Source of the DNA: Alphaproteobacteria bacterium
GTDB lineage: Bacteria > Pseudomonadota > Alphaproteobacteria > Micavibrionales > Micavibrionaceae
NCBI GenBank assembly: GCA_020442505.1
Contig: JAGRJZ010000071.1
Span: 1 to 11,638, forward strand
Length of the DNA: 11,638 nt
Direction of reading: 5' to 3'
Shown in pieces: positions 6,042-11,638 of the stretch (its first letter is position 1; every line of letters begins with the position of its first letter). The notes beneath the pieces are model-generated. The model was given only the letters and a program-made list of their open reading frames with translations, had not been told where the DNA came from and made no database searches. The position numbers and the translations under genes are program-made.

Positions 6042-6857
6042 ATGAACAAATTGCTCTCCCACCCGCAGGCTTTGACGAACATTGTCCGGCGGATCGCGCG
6101 GGAAGCCGGAGAGGTGACGCTCGATTATTTCGACGAGAGCGGTTATCCCGGCGCGGAGGCGAAGGGGGACGGCTCGCCCGTAACCGAAGCCGATCGTGCG
6201 GCCGAGGCGTTGATCGAGCGGGCGCTGGCAGACGTTCTGCCGGACGTGCCTTTCGTGGGAGAGGAAGCCGTCCATGACGGCCGCATTCCGGACTTGTCGG
6301 GCGCGGATTATTTCTGGCTCGTGGACGCGCTCGACGGGACGAAGGAGTTTATCTCCGGCGGCGGCGATTTCACGGTAAACATCGCGTTGATCCATAAAGA
6401 CGTGCCGCTTCTCGGCGTCGTCTACGCCCCCGTGCGGGGAGAGCTTTACGCCGGTTGCGGACCCGGAACGGCCGTGCGCTGGCGCGAGGAAACGGGAACG
6501 GACAAGCCGATCCAGACACGCCGGCCCCCCAAAGAGGGGCTGACGATCGTCTCCAGCCGTTCGCACGGCGATGCCGCAAAGCTCGAGACGTTTCTTGCCG
6601 GTCAGAAAGTGGCGAAAATCCTGAAAAAAGGATCGTCGTTGAAGATCTGCGCCGTCGCGGCCGGAAAGGCCGATCTATACCCCCGTTTCGGGCCGACCTG
6701 CGAATGGGACGTCGCGGCGGGCGACGCCGTGCTGCGCAGCGCGGACGGTGGTATTTTCGATCACGCGGGGGGGCTTTTCACCTATGGCCACGCCGGCCGA
6801 AAATTCCTGAACCCGGAATTTTTTGCTGCGCCGCAAGCATTTGAGATTACTCAATAA
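6042..6857 (+). CDS. cysQ: 3'(2'),5'-bisphosphate nucleotidase CysQ
   Basis: Mg2+-dependent, Li+-sensitive phosphatase of the inositol monophosphatase superfamily, expected to hydrolyse PAP (3'-phosphoadenosine 5'-phosphate) to AMP and so relieve product inhibition in sulfate assimilation. The 271-residue protein has SPVTEAD (45-51), the metal-binding Glu74-Glu75, the signature WLVDALDGTKEF (92-103) with Asp95 and Asp98, GSSLK (197-201), and EWD (221-223) with the last metal-binding Asp223. The DGTKEF form of the signature separates CysQ from inositol monophosphatase itself. It starts 11 bp after the SDR stop with its own AAGGA site and closes the cvpA-purF-SDR-cysQ run. The AMP product feeds back to the purine pool, a plausible but inferred reason for the grouping. 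The stop overlaps the convergent pleD by 11 bp. Confidence 0.94.
   Translation: MNKLLSHPQALTNIVRRIAREAGEVTLDYFDESGYPGAEAKGDGSPVTEADRAAEALIERALADVLPDVPFVGEEAVHDGRIPDLSGADYFWLVDALDGTKEFISGGGDFTVNIALIHKDVPLLGVVYAPVRGELYAGCGPGTAVRWREETGTDKPIQTRRPPKEGLTIVSSRSHGDAAKLETFLAGQKVAKILKKGSSLKICAVAAGKADLYPRFGPTCEWDVAAGDAVLRSADGGIFDHAGGLFTYGHAGRKFLNPEFFAAPQAFEITQ
6800..6824. terminator. Terminator-like hairpin inside the cysQ 3' end, downstream of pleD
   Basis: AAAATTCC (6800-6807) and GGAATTTT (6815-6822) form a perfect 8-bp stem with a 7-base loop, followed by two more T on the plus strand (GGAATTTTTT in total). On the minus strand the hairpin begins 22 bases beyond the pleD stop, and its 3' arm ends in TTTT, so it could terminate pleD. 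On the plus strand it lies before the cysQ stop, where termination would truncate the message. The stem is AT-rich (2 GC pairs), so strength is doubtful. Confidence 0.3.
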
Positions 6858-8274
6858 TCGGCCGATCTTCGCTTTTGAAGTCGTCGGGGTTCAGCTTGCC
6901 GATTTTCTCAAAGACGGTGCAATCGCGACCGTCGTCTTTCGCCTCGTAAAGGGCTTTGTCCGCCCGGTCCAGCGCGTCCTGGACGCTCTGAGTCCCGGAT
7001 TCGATCAGCGCCCCGCCGATCGAGGTCGTGACGACCAGCTCCCCGTCCGGGACGTTGCACTTAAAGGGTCTTTCCCCGATGGAACGCCGCAACCGCTCCG
7101 CGATGAAATGGGCCATGTCGGCCGAAGTGTCCGGCAGGATCGCGACGAACTCCTCCCCGCCGAGCCGGGCCACCAGGTCGAAGCTCCGCAAATTGTCCTT
7201 CATCCGGTAGCCAAAGGTTTTCAGGACCTCGTCCCCCACCAGATGGCCGTGCGTGTCGTTGACTTGCTTGAAATGGTCGATGTCCAGAAGCAAAACCGCA
7301 AGGCTCTTTTTCGTCTCCTGATTTTTGCGCAGCAATTTTTGCAAATGCGCCTCCATGTAGCGGCGGTTGTAAAGCCCCGTCAAAGGGTCCGTCAACGCCA
7401 TGGAAAGCGAGACTTCGTAATTCGCGCGCAGACGGTCCTGGAACCGCTTGCGGCGGATTTGGGTCCGGGCCCGGGCCAGCAACTCGTTTCGGTCGACCGG
7501 CCGGACGATGTAGTCGTGGACCCCGATTTCCAGACCGTGCGCGATCCGGTCCGTGTCTTCCTCGGTCCCGATCATCAGGATCGGAACGGAGCGGGTTCGC
7601 TCGTTCGAGCGCAGCTGGGAACACAAACGCAACCCGTCTTCCTGCCGCAGGTTGAGGCTGACGATCAACAGGTCGAAATCTTCCGCGCCCACGGCCTTCA
7701 TCGCTTCGAAGCCGTTATCCACGCAAATAATCGCGTCATCGTCGCGTTGCATCGTCTCGACGATCTTGTCCGTTTCGAAGTCCTGGTCCTCCACGACCAG
7801 AATCCGGGCGTGCTCCACCGGTTCGTCCATGGCGGTCGCGGACTGGTCCACCACGCCCAGCTGCGAGGCGGTGGTCTCGCGCGTGCGCCATTCATCCACG
7901 GTCATTTTCAGCCGCACCAGAGAACGTACCCGGGCCATCAAGGCCGTGTCGTTGACCGGCTTGCTGAGGAAGTCGTCCGCGCCGGCCTCCAAGCCGCGGA
8001 CCCGGTCCACGTTGTCGGTCAGAGCCGTGACCATGACGACCGGAATATGACCGGTGTCCGGGTTTTGTTTGATCCGGCGGCAGACTTCGAAGCCGTCCAT
8101 GCCCGGCATCATCACGTCCAACAGCACGATATCCGGGCTTTCCTCGGCGACCTTGCGCAGGGCGTCTTCGCCGTCGGTCGCGACGAGGACGTCGTAATAC
8201 TCCCCGCTCAGCTTGGCTTCCAGCAGCTTCACGTTCGGAAAAATATCGTCAACGACTAAAACCCGGGCCGACAT
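6847..8274 (-). CDS. pleD: PleD-type response regulator diguanylate cyclase (REC-REC-GGDEF)
   Basis: Makes c-di-GMP from two GTP when phosphorylated; in Caulobacter PleD acts at the stalked pole during the swarmer-to-stalked transition. The 475-residue protein has REC1 with Asp9-Asp10, phospho-acceptor Asp53 in LLDVMMPGMDG (the same number as Caulobacter PleD), Thr83 and Lys105. REC2 (about 157-275) has Ser206 in place of the acceptor Asp, so it is an unphosphorylated adaptor domain. The GGDEF domain has DPLTGLYNRR (296-305), LLLDIDHFKQVND, and the active-site GGEEF at 372-376. The inhibitory I-site RSFD (363-366) lies exactly five residues before it, so product inhibition is expected. Start ATG 8274 gives MSARVLVVDD and has GGGAGG 12 bases upstream within divK; a longer frame to 8478 is only open through divK. 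It is 5 bp from divK. Confidence 0.97.
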   Translation of the reverse strand: MSARVLVVDDIFPNVKLLEAKLSGEYYDVLVATDGEDALRKVAEESPDIVLLDVMMPGMDGFEVCRRIKQNPDTGHIPVVMVTALTDNVDRVRGLEAGADDFLSKPVNDTALMARVRSLVRLKMTVDEWRTRETTASQLGVVDQSATAMDEPVEHARILVVEDQDFETDKIVETMQRDDDAIICVDNGFEAMKAVGAEDFDLLIVSLNLRQEDGLRLCSQLRSNERTRSVPILMIGTEEDTDRIAHGLEIGVHDYIVRPVDRNELLARARTQIRRKRFQDRLRANYEVSLSMALTDPLTGLYNRRYMEAHLQKLLRKNQETKKSLAVLLLDIDHFKQVNDTHGHLVGDEVLKTFGYRMKDNLRSFDLVARLGGEEFVAILPDTSADMAHFIAERLRRSIGERPFKCNVPDGELVVTTSIGGALIESGTQSVQDALDRADKALYEAKDDGRDCTVFEKIGKLNPDDFKSEDRPIIE

Positions 8275-8279
8275 GGATC

Positions 8280-8705
8280 TTACGCGCCTCCCTGCTGGTT
8301 CTGGTTGTCGTTCATCAGATGTTTTTGGACCGTCTCGATGAAGGAGGTCACGGAAATCGGTTTGGAGATATAATCCTCGCACCCGCCTTCGCGGATTTTT
8401 TGCTCGTCGCCCTTCATGGCGAAGGCCGTAATGGCGATCACGGGGATGGCTTTCAGCTCCTCGTCCGCTTTCAGCCATTTCGTAACGTCCATCCCGGATA
8501 CCTCGGGCAGCTGGATATCCATCAGAATCAGATCCGGCCTGTGTTCCCGGGCCAGATCCAGAACGTCTTTGCCGTTATTGGTTTGAATCGTCGCGATGCC
8601 GTGCGCCTCTAGAAGATCATGAAAGAGCTTCATGTTCAGTTCATTGTCTTCGACGATCAGGACGGTTTTATTGTCAGCCATGTCTTTATTCTTCATCGAT
8701 TTCAT
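8280..8705 (-). CDS. divK: DivK single-domain response regulator
   Basis: Stand-alone receiver that relays polarity and cell-cycle signals between the histidine kinases PleC and DivJ and the CckA-CtrA pathway in Alphaproteobacteria. The protein is almost only a REC domain: VLIVEDNELNMKLFHDLLEA, the phospho-acceptor Asp in LILMDIQLPEVSG, the Thr in AITAFAMKGDE, and the Lys in ISKPIS. The long stretches NELNMKLFHDLLEA and TAFAMKGDE are diagnostic of DivK rather than of CheY-like proteins in general. Start: ATG 8705 (141 residues, acceptor Asp63) has AAAGG 9 bases upstream. ATG 8681 (MADNKTVLIV, acceptor Asp55) gives a length closer to known DivK but has no clear ribosome-binding site. The pleD gene follows after 5 bp and uses the GGGAGG in this gene's last codons, so the two are coupled. 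Confidence 0.95.
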   Translation of the reverse strand: MKSMKNKDMADNKTVLIVEDNELNMKLFHDLLEAHGIATIQTNNGKDVLDLAREHRPDLILMDIQLPEVSGMDVTKWLKADEELKAIPVIAITAFAMKGDEQKIREGGCEDYISKPISVTSFIETVQKHLMNDNQNQQGGA

Positions 8706-8753
8706 AATGTAAGGCCTTTGATGCGCCGTGTCGATAGGCGAATACGCAGGCTT

Positions 8754-9599
8754 TTATTTTTCACATCCGGACGTTTTTTGTGTTTCCAGGGCCACCAGCT
8801 TTTGCGTAATCGAGAAATCCTTGTATTCGATCAGCATATCGCTGATCACCCCGTTTTCATGCAAGGTCGCGGTCATTTCGTAATCGGGTTCGGTTTTCCC
8901 CTTGTCCATCGGGAAAAAGGCCATGCGGACCGGCCAGGCGGGACTGTCCAGAAGCGTTTCGTCGATCGTTCCCGTCGCGGCCGCTTCGGAAGGAAGCGAG
9001 ACGGTTTCCCGCGGTCCGATAAAGGCGCTGATCTCGGCGGGGCCGTCCGTGTCGCTGCCGTCGAAGACCGTGGCGTTGAAGAACCGGTCGCCCGCGCGCG
9101 CACGGGCGATCAAAGCCTTGCTATGGGCCATCGGGAACAATGTATCGGGGCCGAGCGCGAAGGAGATCCCCGCGGGGATCTTGAACGTCGCGGTTCCGGC
9201 GTCCGGCGTCGTTTCGTCGTCTTCGTACGTGCCCCTGATTTCTTCCACGATCTCGCCGTTTTGCTTCCGGCGGGAGCGGAAATCGAAATGCGTCCCGTCG
9301 AAGGTCTCATAGGTCGAAAACTCGCTGGCGACGTAAGAGGCCGGGCCGTCGGCGTATTCGTAGACGAGCGTGAATTTGTTGTTCGTGGTCCAGGCCTCGC
9401 ACGAGGCGGTCCATTCGTAGAACATCTGGCCTTTGATGTTGAGCACCGGCGCGTCGCTGTGCCGGGTCGTCATGCGGATGTCGTAGAGCGCCTTGTGGGG
9501 AACCATGGAAACAGGCTCGGCGCGGGCCGTTCGAAACGGCGACGGACCGAGCACGGCTACCGCTAGAAAGAACAAGGCTATGACACGTTTTTTTAACAT
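8754..9599 (-). CDS. eipB: EipB-like periplasmic envelope-integrity protein (DUF1849)
   Basis: 281-residue exported protein. The N-terminus MLKKRVIALFFLAVAVLG is a basic start plus a hydrophobic core, and cleavage after Ala-Arg-Ala (residues 25-27) is likely, giving a soluble periplasmic protein. The mature part is beta-rich with many aromatic and acidic positions (MFYEWTASCEAW, YEYADGP, FDFRSRRKQNGEIVEEIRG). Cys67 in TASCEAW and Cys279 at the extreme C-terminus (SGCEK) sit almost exactly where Brucella EipB forms its disulfide (Cys69 and Cys278). Known for the family: EipB is a beta-spiral protein needed for resistance to envelope stress in Brucella and related Alphaproteobacteria. Start: ATG 9599 gives a standard signal peptide; ATG 9617 or TTG 9620 would add 6-7 residues, and none has a clear ribosome-binding site. 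It lies 36 bp after the glycosyltransferase and 48 bp before divK on the same strand. Confidence 0.85.
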   Translation of the reverse strand: MLKKRVIALFFLAVAVLGPSPFRTARAEPVSMVPHKALYDIRMTTRHSDAPVLNIKGQMFYEWTASCEAWTTNNKFTLVYEYADGPASYVASEFSTYETFDGTHFDFRSRRKQNGEIVEEIRGTYEDDETTPDAGTATFKIPAGISFALGPDTLFPMAHSKALIARARAGDRFFNATVFDGSDTDGPAEISAFIGPRETVSLPSEAAATGTIDETLLDSPAWPVRMAFFPMDKGKTEPDYEMTATLHENGVISDMLIEYKDFSITQKLVALETQKTSGCEK

Positions 9600-9635
9600 C
9601 GTTTCATAGTAGAACATCAAAACGCTAAGACAAAG

Positions 9636-10727
9636 TTAATTGATGCCGGGCGGGCGAACCGGTCCGATTTCCTGTAAAACCGCCATGAAGCGCTCCGCGA
9701 TGGCGGGCCATCCGTAAAGGTCTTGAACGTGGGCAAAGCGGCTTTCCTTCGTGCCCGGAGCCGTCAATGCCTTTTTTGCGGCGGCGGCCAGATCGTTTCT
9801 CTCCAGAGCGCCCAGATCGGGTCGGGTGATGATATCGCGCGGACCGGTCACGTCGTAGGCGGCCACCGGCAAACCGCAAGCCAGCGCTTCGACCAGGACG
9901 ATCCCGAACGTGTCGGTTTTCGACGGGAATACGAAAAGATCGGCCGAGCGGTAATGCGCGGCCAGATCGTCGCCCGTTTTTGTACCGACGAAACGGGCTT
10001 GCGGATAGCGTCGGGCCAGGGCGGCCTTCTCGGGTCCTTCCCCGACGATCACTTTGCTGCCGGTCCATGGCATCGCGAGAAAATCTTCCAGATTCTTCTC
10101 GATGGCGACCCGTCCCACGTAAAGCGCGACGGGGCGGGGAAGGTCTGCGAATAACGTTGCCGGGCCGGGGGAAAAGGTCTCCAGCCGGACTCCGCGGGGT
10201 AAGGCATACATAGGTGTTTGAAAGGCAAGGGCCTTTAGTTCGGCCTCAAGGCTGGGGGTCGTGACGACCATCCCGTCCGCCTCGTGGTGAAACCGGCGGA
10301 TGAAATCCGTTGCCCAGATATGGCTTTTTTCGGTAAGCCCGGGCAGGTAACGCGCCACACGCCCGGAGACATAGGCCGGAAACTGCGTATGGTAGGCCGA
10401 GCTCCAGCGCCAGTCCTGGCGGTCGGCCTCCCGGCGCGCGGCCCAGCCCAGCGGGCCCTCGGTCGCGATATGCAAGTAGTCGGGCGCGTGGGAAGCGATC
10501 AGGCGCCGCAGGCGCCCGGCCGGAAACAGCGTCAGGTCGATTTCCCGATACCCCGGCATCGGCATGCGAAGGGGAAAATCCCCCGGGCCGATGACGCGGA
10601 TCGTATGCCCCGCTTTTTCCAGCTCCGCCGAGAGATGCTCGTAGGTGCGCACGACCCCGTTGATTTGGGGGTGCCATGCGTCGGTTACGATCAGGATTTT
10701 TGCGCCTTCTGTCATTCTTTGAGACAT
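9636..10727 (-). CDS. GT4-family glycosyltransferase (SqdX/MgtA-like)
   Basis: 363-residue retaining glycosyltransferase of the GT-B fold. The N-terminal acceptor domain has VTDAWHPQINGVVRT (14-28) with the Gly-rich loop. AYHTQFPAYV (111-120) resembles the same part of SqdX, MgtA and related lipid or mannosyl transferases. The C-terminal donor domain has GRVAIEKN (205-212), whose Arg and Lys bind the nucleotide diphosphate, VGEGPE (228-233), and the (D/E)-x7-E motif with Asp272 and Glu280 in DTFGIVLVEALACGLP. Family members use GDP-mannose, UDP-glucose, UDP-glucuronate or UDP-sulfoquinovose; the donor and acceptor here cannot be told. A role in glycolipid or envelope glycan synthesis at the inner membrane is likely and fits the neighbouring eipB. 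Start ATG 10727 or ATG 10715 (MTEGAKILIV, closer to relatives) are both possible, and neither has a good ribosome-binding site. It is the first gene of the minus-strand run to pleD. Confidence 0.9.
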   Translation of the reverse strand: MSQRMTEGAKILIVTDAWHPQINGVVRTYEHLSAELEKAGHTIRVIGPGDFPLRMPMPGYREIDLTLFPAGRLRRLIASHAPDYLHIATEGPLGWAARREADRQDWRWSSAYHTQFPAYVSGRVARYLPGLTEKSHIWATDFIRRFHHEADGMVVTTPSLEAELKALAFQTPMYALPRGVRLETFSPGPATLFADLPRPVALYVGRVAIEKNLEDFLAMPWTGSKVIVGEGPEKAALARRYPQARFVGTKTGDDLAAHYRSADLFVFPSKTDTFGIVLVEALACGLPVAAYDVTGPRDIITRPDLGALERNDLAAAAKKALTAPGTKESRFAHVQDLYGWPAIAERFMAVLQEIGPVRPPGIN

Positions 10728-10782
10728 GGTATGGTTTTTTTTCGACGTCTTGAAGCATGAAACATCGCCAAAAACAAAAAAT
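10728..10782. promoter_or_regulatory. Divergent intergenic region with AT-rich tracts
   Basis: These 55 bp separate the start codons of the minus-strand glycosyltransferase and the plus-strand exported protein, so promoters for both must lie here or inside the opposite gene. It has a T-run at 10735-10742 and an A-rich run at 10770-10781 just before the plus-strand ATG. I found no convincing paired -35 and -10 boxes, no TTAA-N7-TTAA CtrA box, and no Shine-Dalgarno for either gene. Confidence 0.4.
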
Positions 10783-11638
10783 ATGCGTCTTTTGAAAAAA
10801 CATCTTCTGCCGGTCTTGCTGGTCGCGTGTTTTGGGAGCGGTTTTAGCGGGGTCGTTCAGGCACAGCTTTGCGAGACGCCGGCGGAGGTCATCACGACCC
10901 TGTTTCCCCCGCGGCTTGGGTTTCCGGCGGTCTGGGACGCGACCTATGGCCAGCGGGAGCGGATGGTTCAGCTAACGGCTTCCGTGCCGTTGGCAAGCGG
11001 GACGGTTCTGGCGGCGGGGCGGATCCTCGACGGGACGGACTACAAACCGCTTGAAACGGTCCTGGTGGAACTGAACCGCCGCGGCCGCGCGGTCCGGGAG
11101 GTTTCTTTTCCGGCAAAACCGGCCGAAGCGCCTGTTCGCCTCATCCCCCAGAGGGACGGCTTCGTGATGGGGGCGGATATCAGGGGCGGGCCACGCAACA
11201 AGGACCGTCAGGTGCGCCTGTCCTGGTATGACGCGTCTCTTTCCTATCGGAAGCAGCTTATTCTGCGGGACGACGATTACGATTACACGCTCGACGACCT
11301 TGTGCCCGCCGCGGGCGGAGAGGAGGGATTTCTGGCCGCGCTCCGGGCCGTTCGCCGCCCCGGAGGCGAGACCGCGGATCGCTATGGTTTTTTGGTCCGG
11401 GTGGACGCCGGCGGGGACATTCTCTGGAAACGCTCCTACCGGCCGGGGGTCGCCAACGCGATTCGCGGGGTGTTGCCCCTCGAGACGGCCGGGTATCTGG
11501 CCACAGGACAGATTCGCTCCGGCGGCGGCGGTATGGCCGGGTGGGTCCTGCGGCTTTCCGCGGAGGGGGCGATTTTGTGGCAAGAGGCCTATCCCCGGGG
11601 CGCCGACGCGCATCTCGATTACGCCGCTTCGGACGGGC
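10783..11638 (+). CDS. Exported repeat protein, beta-propeller-like, 3' end outside the window
   Basis: An open frame of 285 codons runs from ATG 10783 past the window end. The N-terminus is a Sec signal: a basic start (KKH at 5-7), then hydrophobic LLPVLLVAC. Two fates are possible: a lipoprotein cleaved at Cys16 (lipobox LVAC), or signal peptidase I cleavage after Val-Gln-Ala at 27. The rest contains four degenerate repeats of about 50-60 residues, each a G-[YF]-[LV]-x-[AG] strand, a loop, a [VL]-[RE]-[VL] strand, a turn Gly and a final aromatic-rich strand. They appear near 75-109, 130-160, 190-219 (DILWKRSY) and 238-270 (AILWQEAY); the last two Trp, 215 and 266, are 51 residues apart. This matches the style of PQQ/WD-like propeller blades in secreted bacterial proteins. 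I do not recognise a named family. No ribosome-binding site is visible; the leader is A-rich. It is divergent from the glycosyltransferase. Confidence 0.8.
   Translation, partial: MRLLKKHLLPVLLVACFGSGFSGVVQAQLCETPAEVITTLFPPRLGFPAVWDATYGQRERMVQLTASVPLASGTVLAAGRILDGTDYKPLETVLVELNRRGRAVREVSFPAKPAEAPVRLIPQRDGFVMGADIRGGPRNKDRQVRLSWYDASLSYRKQLILRDDDYDYTLDDLVPAAGGEEGFLAALRAVRRPGGETADRYGFLVRVDAGGDILWKRSYRPGVANAIRGVLPLETAGYLATGQIRSGGGGMAGWVLRLSAEGAILWQEAYPRGADAHLDYAASDG

Noticed and set aside
6366..6381. parS-like sequence GATTTCACGGTAAACA in cysQ
   Set aside because: Only 12 of 16 positions match, and the central CGTG core is broken to CGGT. ParB binding needs a nearly exact site.
6525..6538. CCCC-AAAGA-GGGG hairpin in cysQ
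   Set aside because: Short stem in mid-gene with no T-run after it. Ordinary in GC-rich coding DNA.
6823..8259. Open plus-strand frame of 478 codons opposite pleD
   Set aside because: It is the antisense shadow of a gene with clear REC-REC-GGDEF motifs. Long open antisense frames are expected in GC-rich DNA, and its translation is rich in Arg, Gln, His, Val and Asp with no motif.
8275..8478. Upstream extension of pleD to ATG 8478
   Set aside because: The added 68 residues overlap divK in another frame and resemble no receiver domain. MSARVLVVDD at 8274 is the normal PleD start.
8619..9566. Open plus-strand frame of 315 codons opposite eipB and the start of divK
   Set aside because: Low-complexity Arg/Gly/Val composition, and it lies opposite a gene with signal peptide, paired cysteines and operon context. 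Shadow frame.
1..11638. Mobile elements, CRISPR arrays, tRNA or rRNA genes, defence or phage systems
   Set aside because: I looked for transposase-like frames, terminal repeats, regular direct repeats and tRNA-like cloverleaf arms and saw none. Almost all bases are explained by conserved chromosomal genes.

Overview
The window looks like one contiguous, gene-dense stretch of an alphaproteobacterial chromosome, GC-rich, with genes packed back to back. The assignment rests on several independent signs: an adjacent divK-pleD pair (the alphaproteobacterial cell-cycle response regulators), an eipB/DUF1849 envelope protein, the mnmE-mnmG-rsmG block, and a cvpA-purF-SDR cluster. Two perfect 16-bp parS sites inside rsmG suggest the origin-proximal part of the chromosome. 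I cannot name the genus.

Plus strand, 1-3064: the last 25 codons of mnmE, a 163-bp gap, mnmG (a short form lacking roughly 45-50 residues of the C-terminal helical region), a GNAT acetyltransferase placed between mnmG and rsmG, and rsmG. MnmE and MnmG together modify U34 of tRNA wobble positions, and RsmG methylates 16S rRNA, so this is a translation-fidelity block. The parA-parB pair that usually follows rsmG in Alphaproteobacteria is absent here, although two ParB-binding sites are present.

Plus strand, 3146-6857: cvpA, purF, an SDR oxidoreductase and cysQ, with junctions of 0 bp, a 4-bp ATGA overlap and 11 bp. This is very likely one operon. PurF is the first committed enzyme of purine synthesis and CvpA is its habitual membrane-protein neighbour. 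CysQ removes 3'-phosphoadenosine 5'-phosphate (PAP), which links to adenine nucleotides and sulfate assimilation.

Minus strand, 10727-6847: a GT4 glycosyltransferase, eipB, divK and pleD, read in that order. pleD converges on cysQ, and their last 11 bp overlap. The order combines envelope glycosylation and integrity with the DivK/PleD polarity and c-di-GMP switch.

Plus strand, 10783 to the end: a divergently transcribed exported protein, cut by the window edge, built of about 50-residue repeats that look like beta-propeller blades. I saw no tRNA, rRNA, IS element, CRISPR array or prophage gene. The region is mostly core genome. The main oddities are the in-gene parS pair without parAB, the shortened MnmG, and a terminator-like hairpin buried in the cysQ/pleD convergence.
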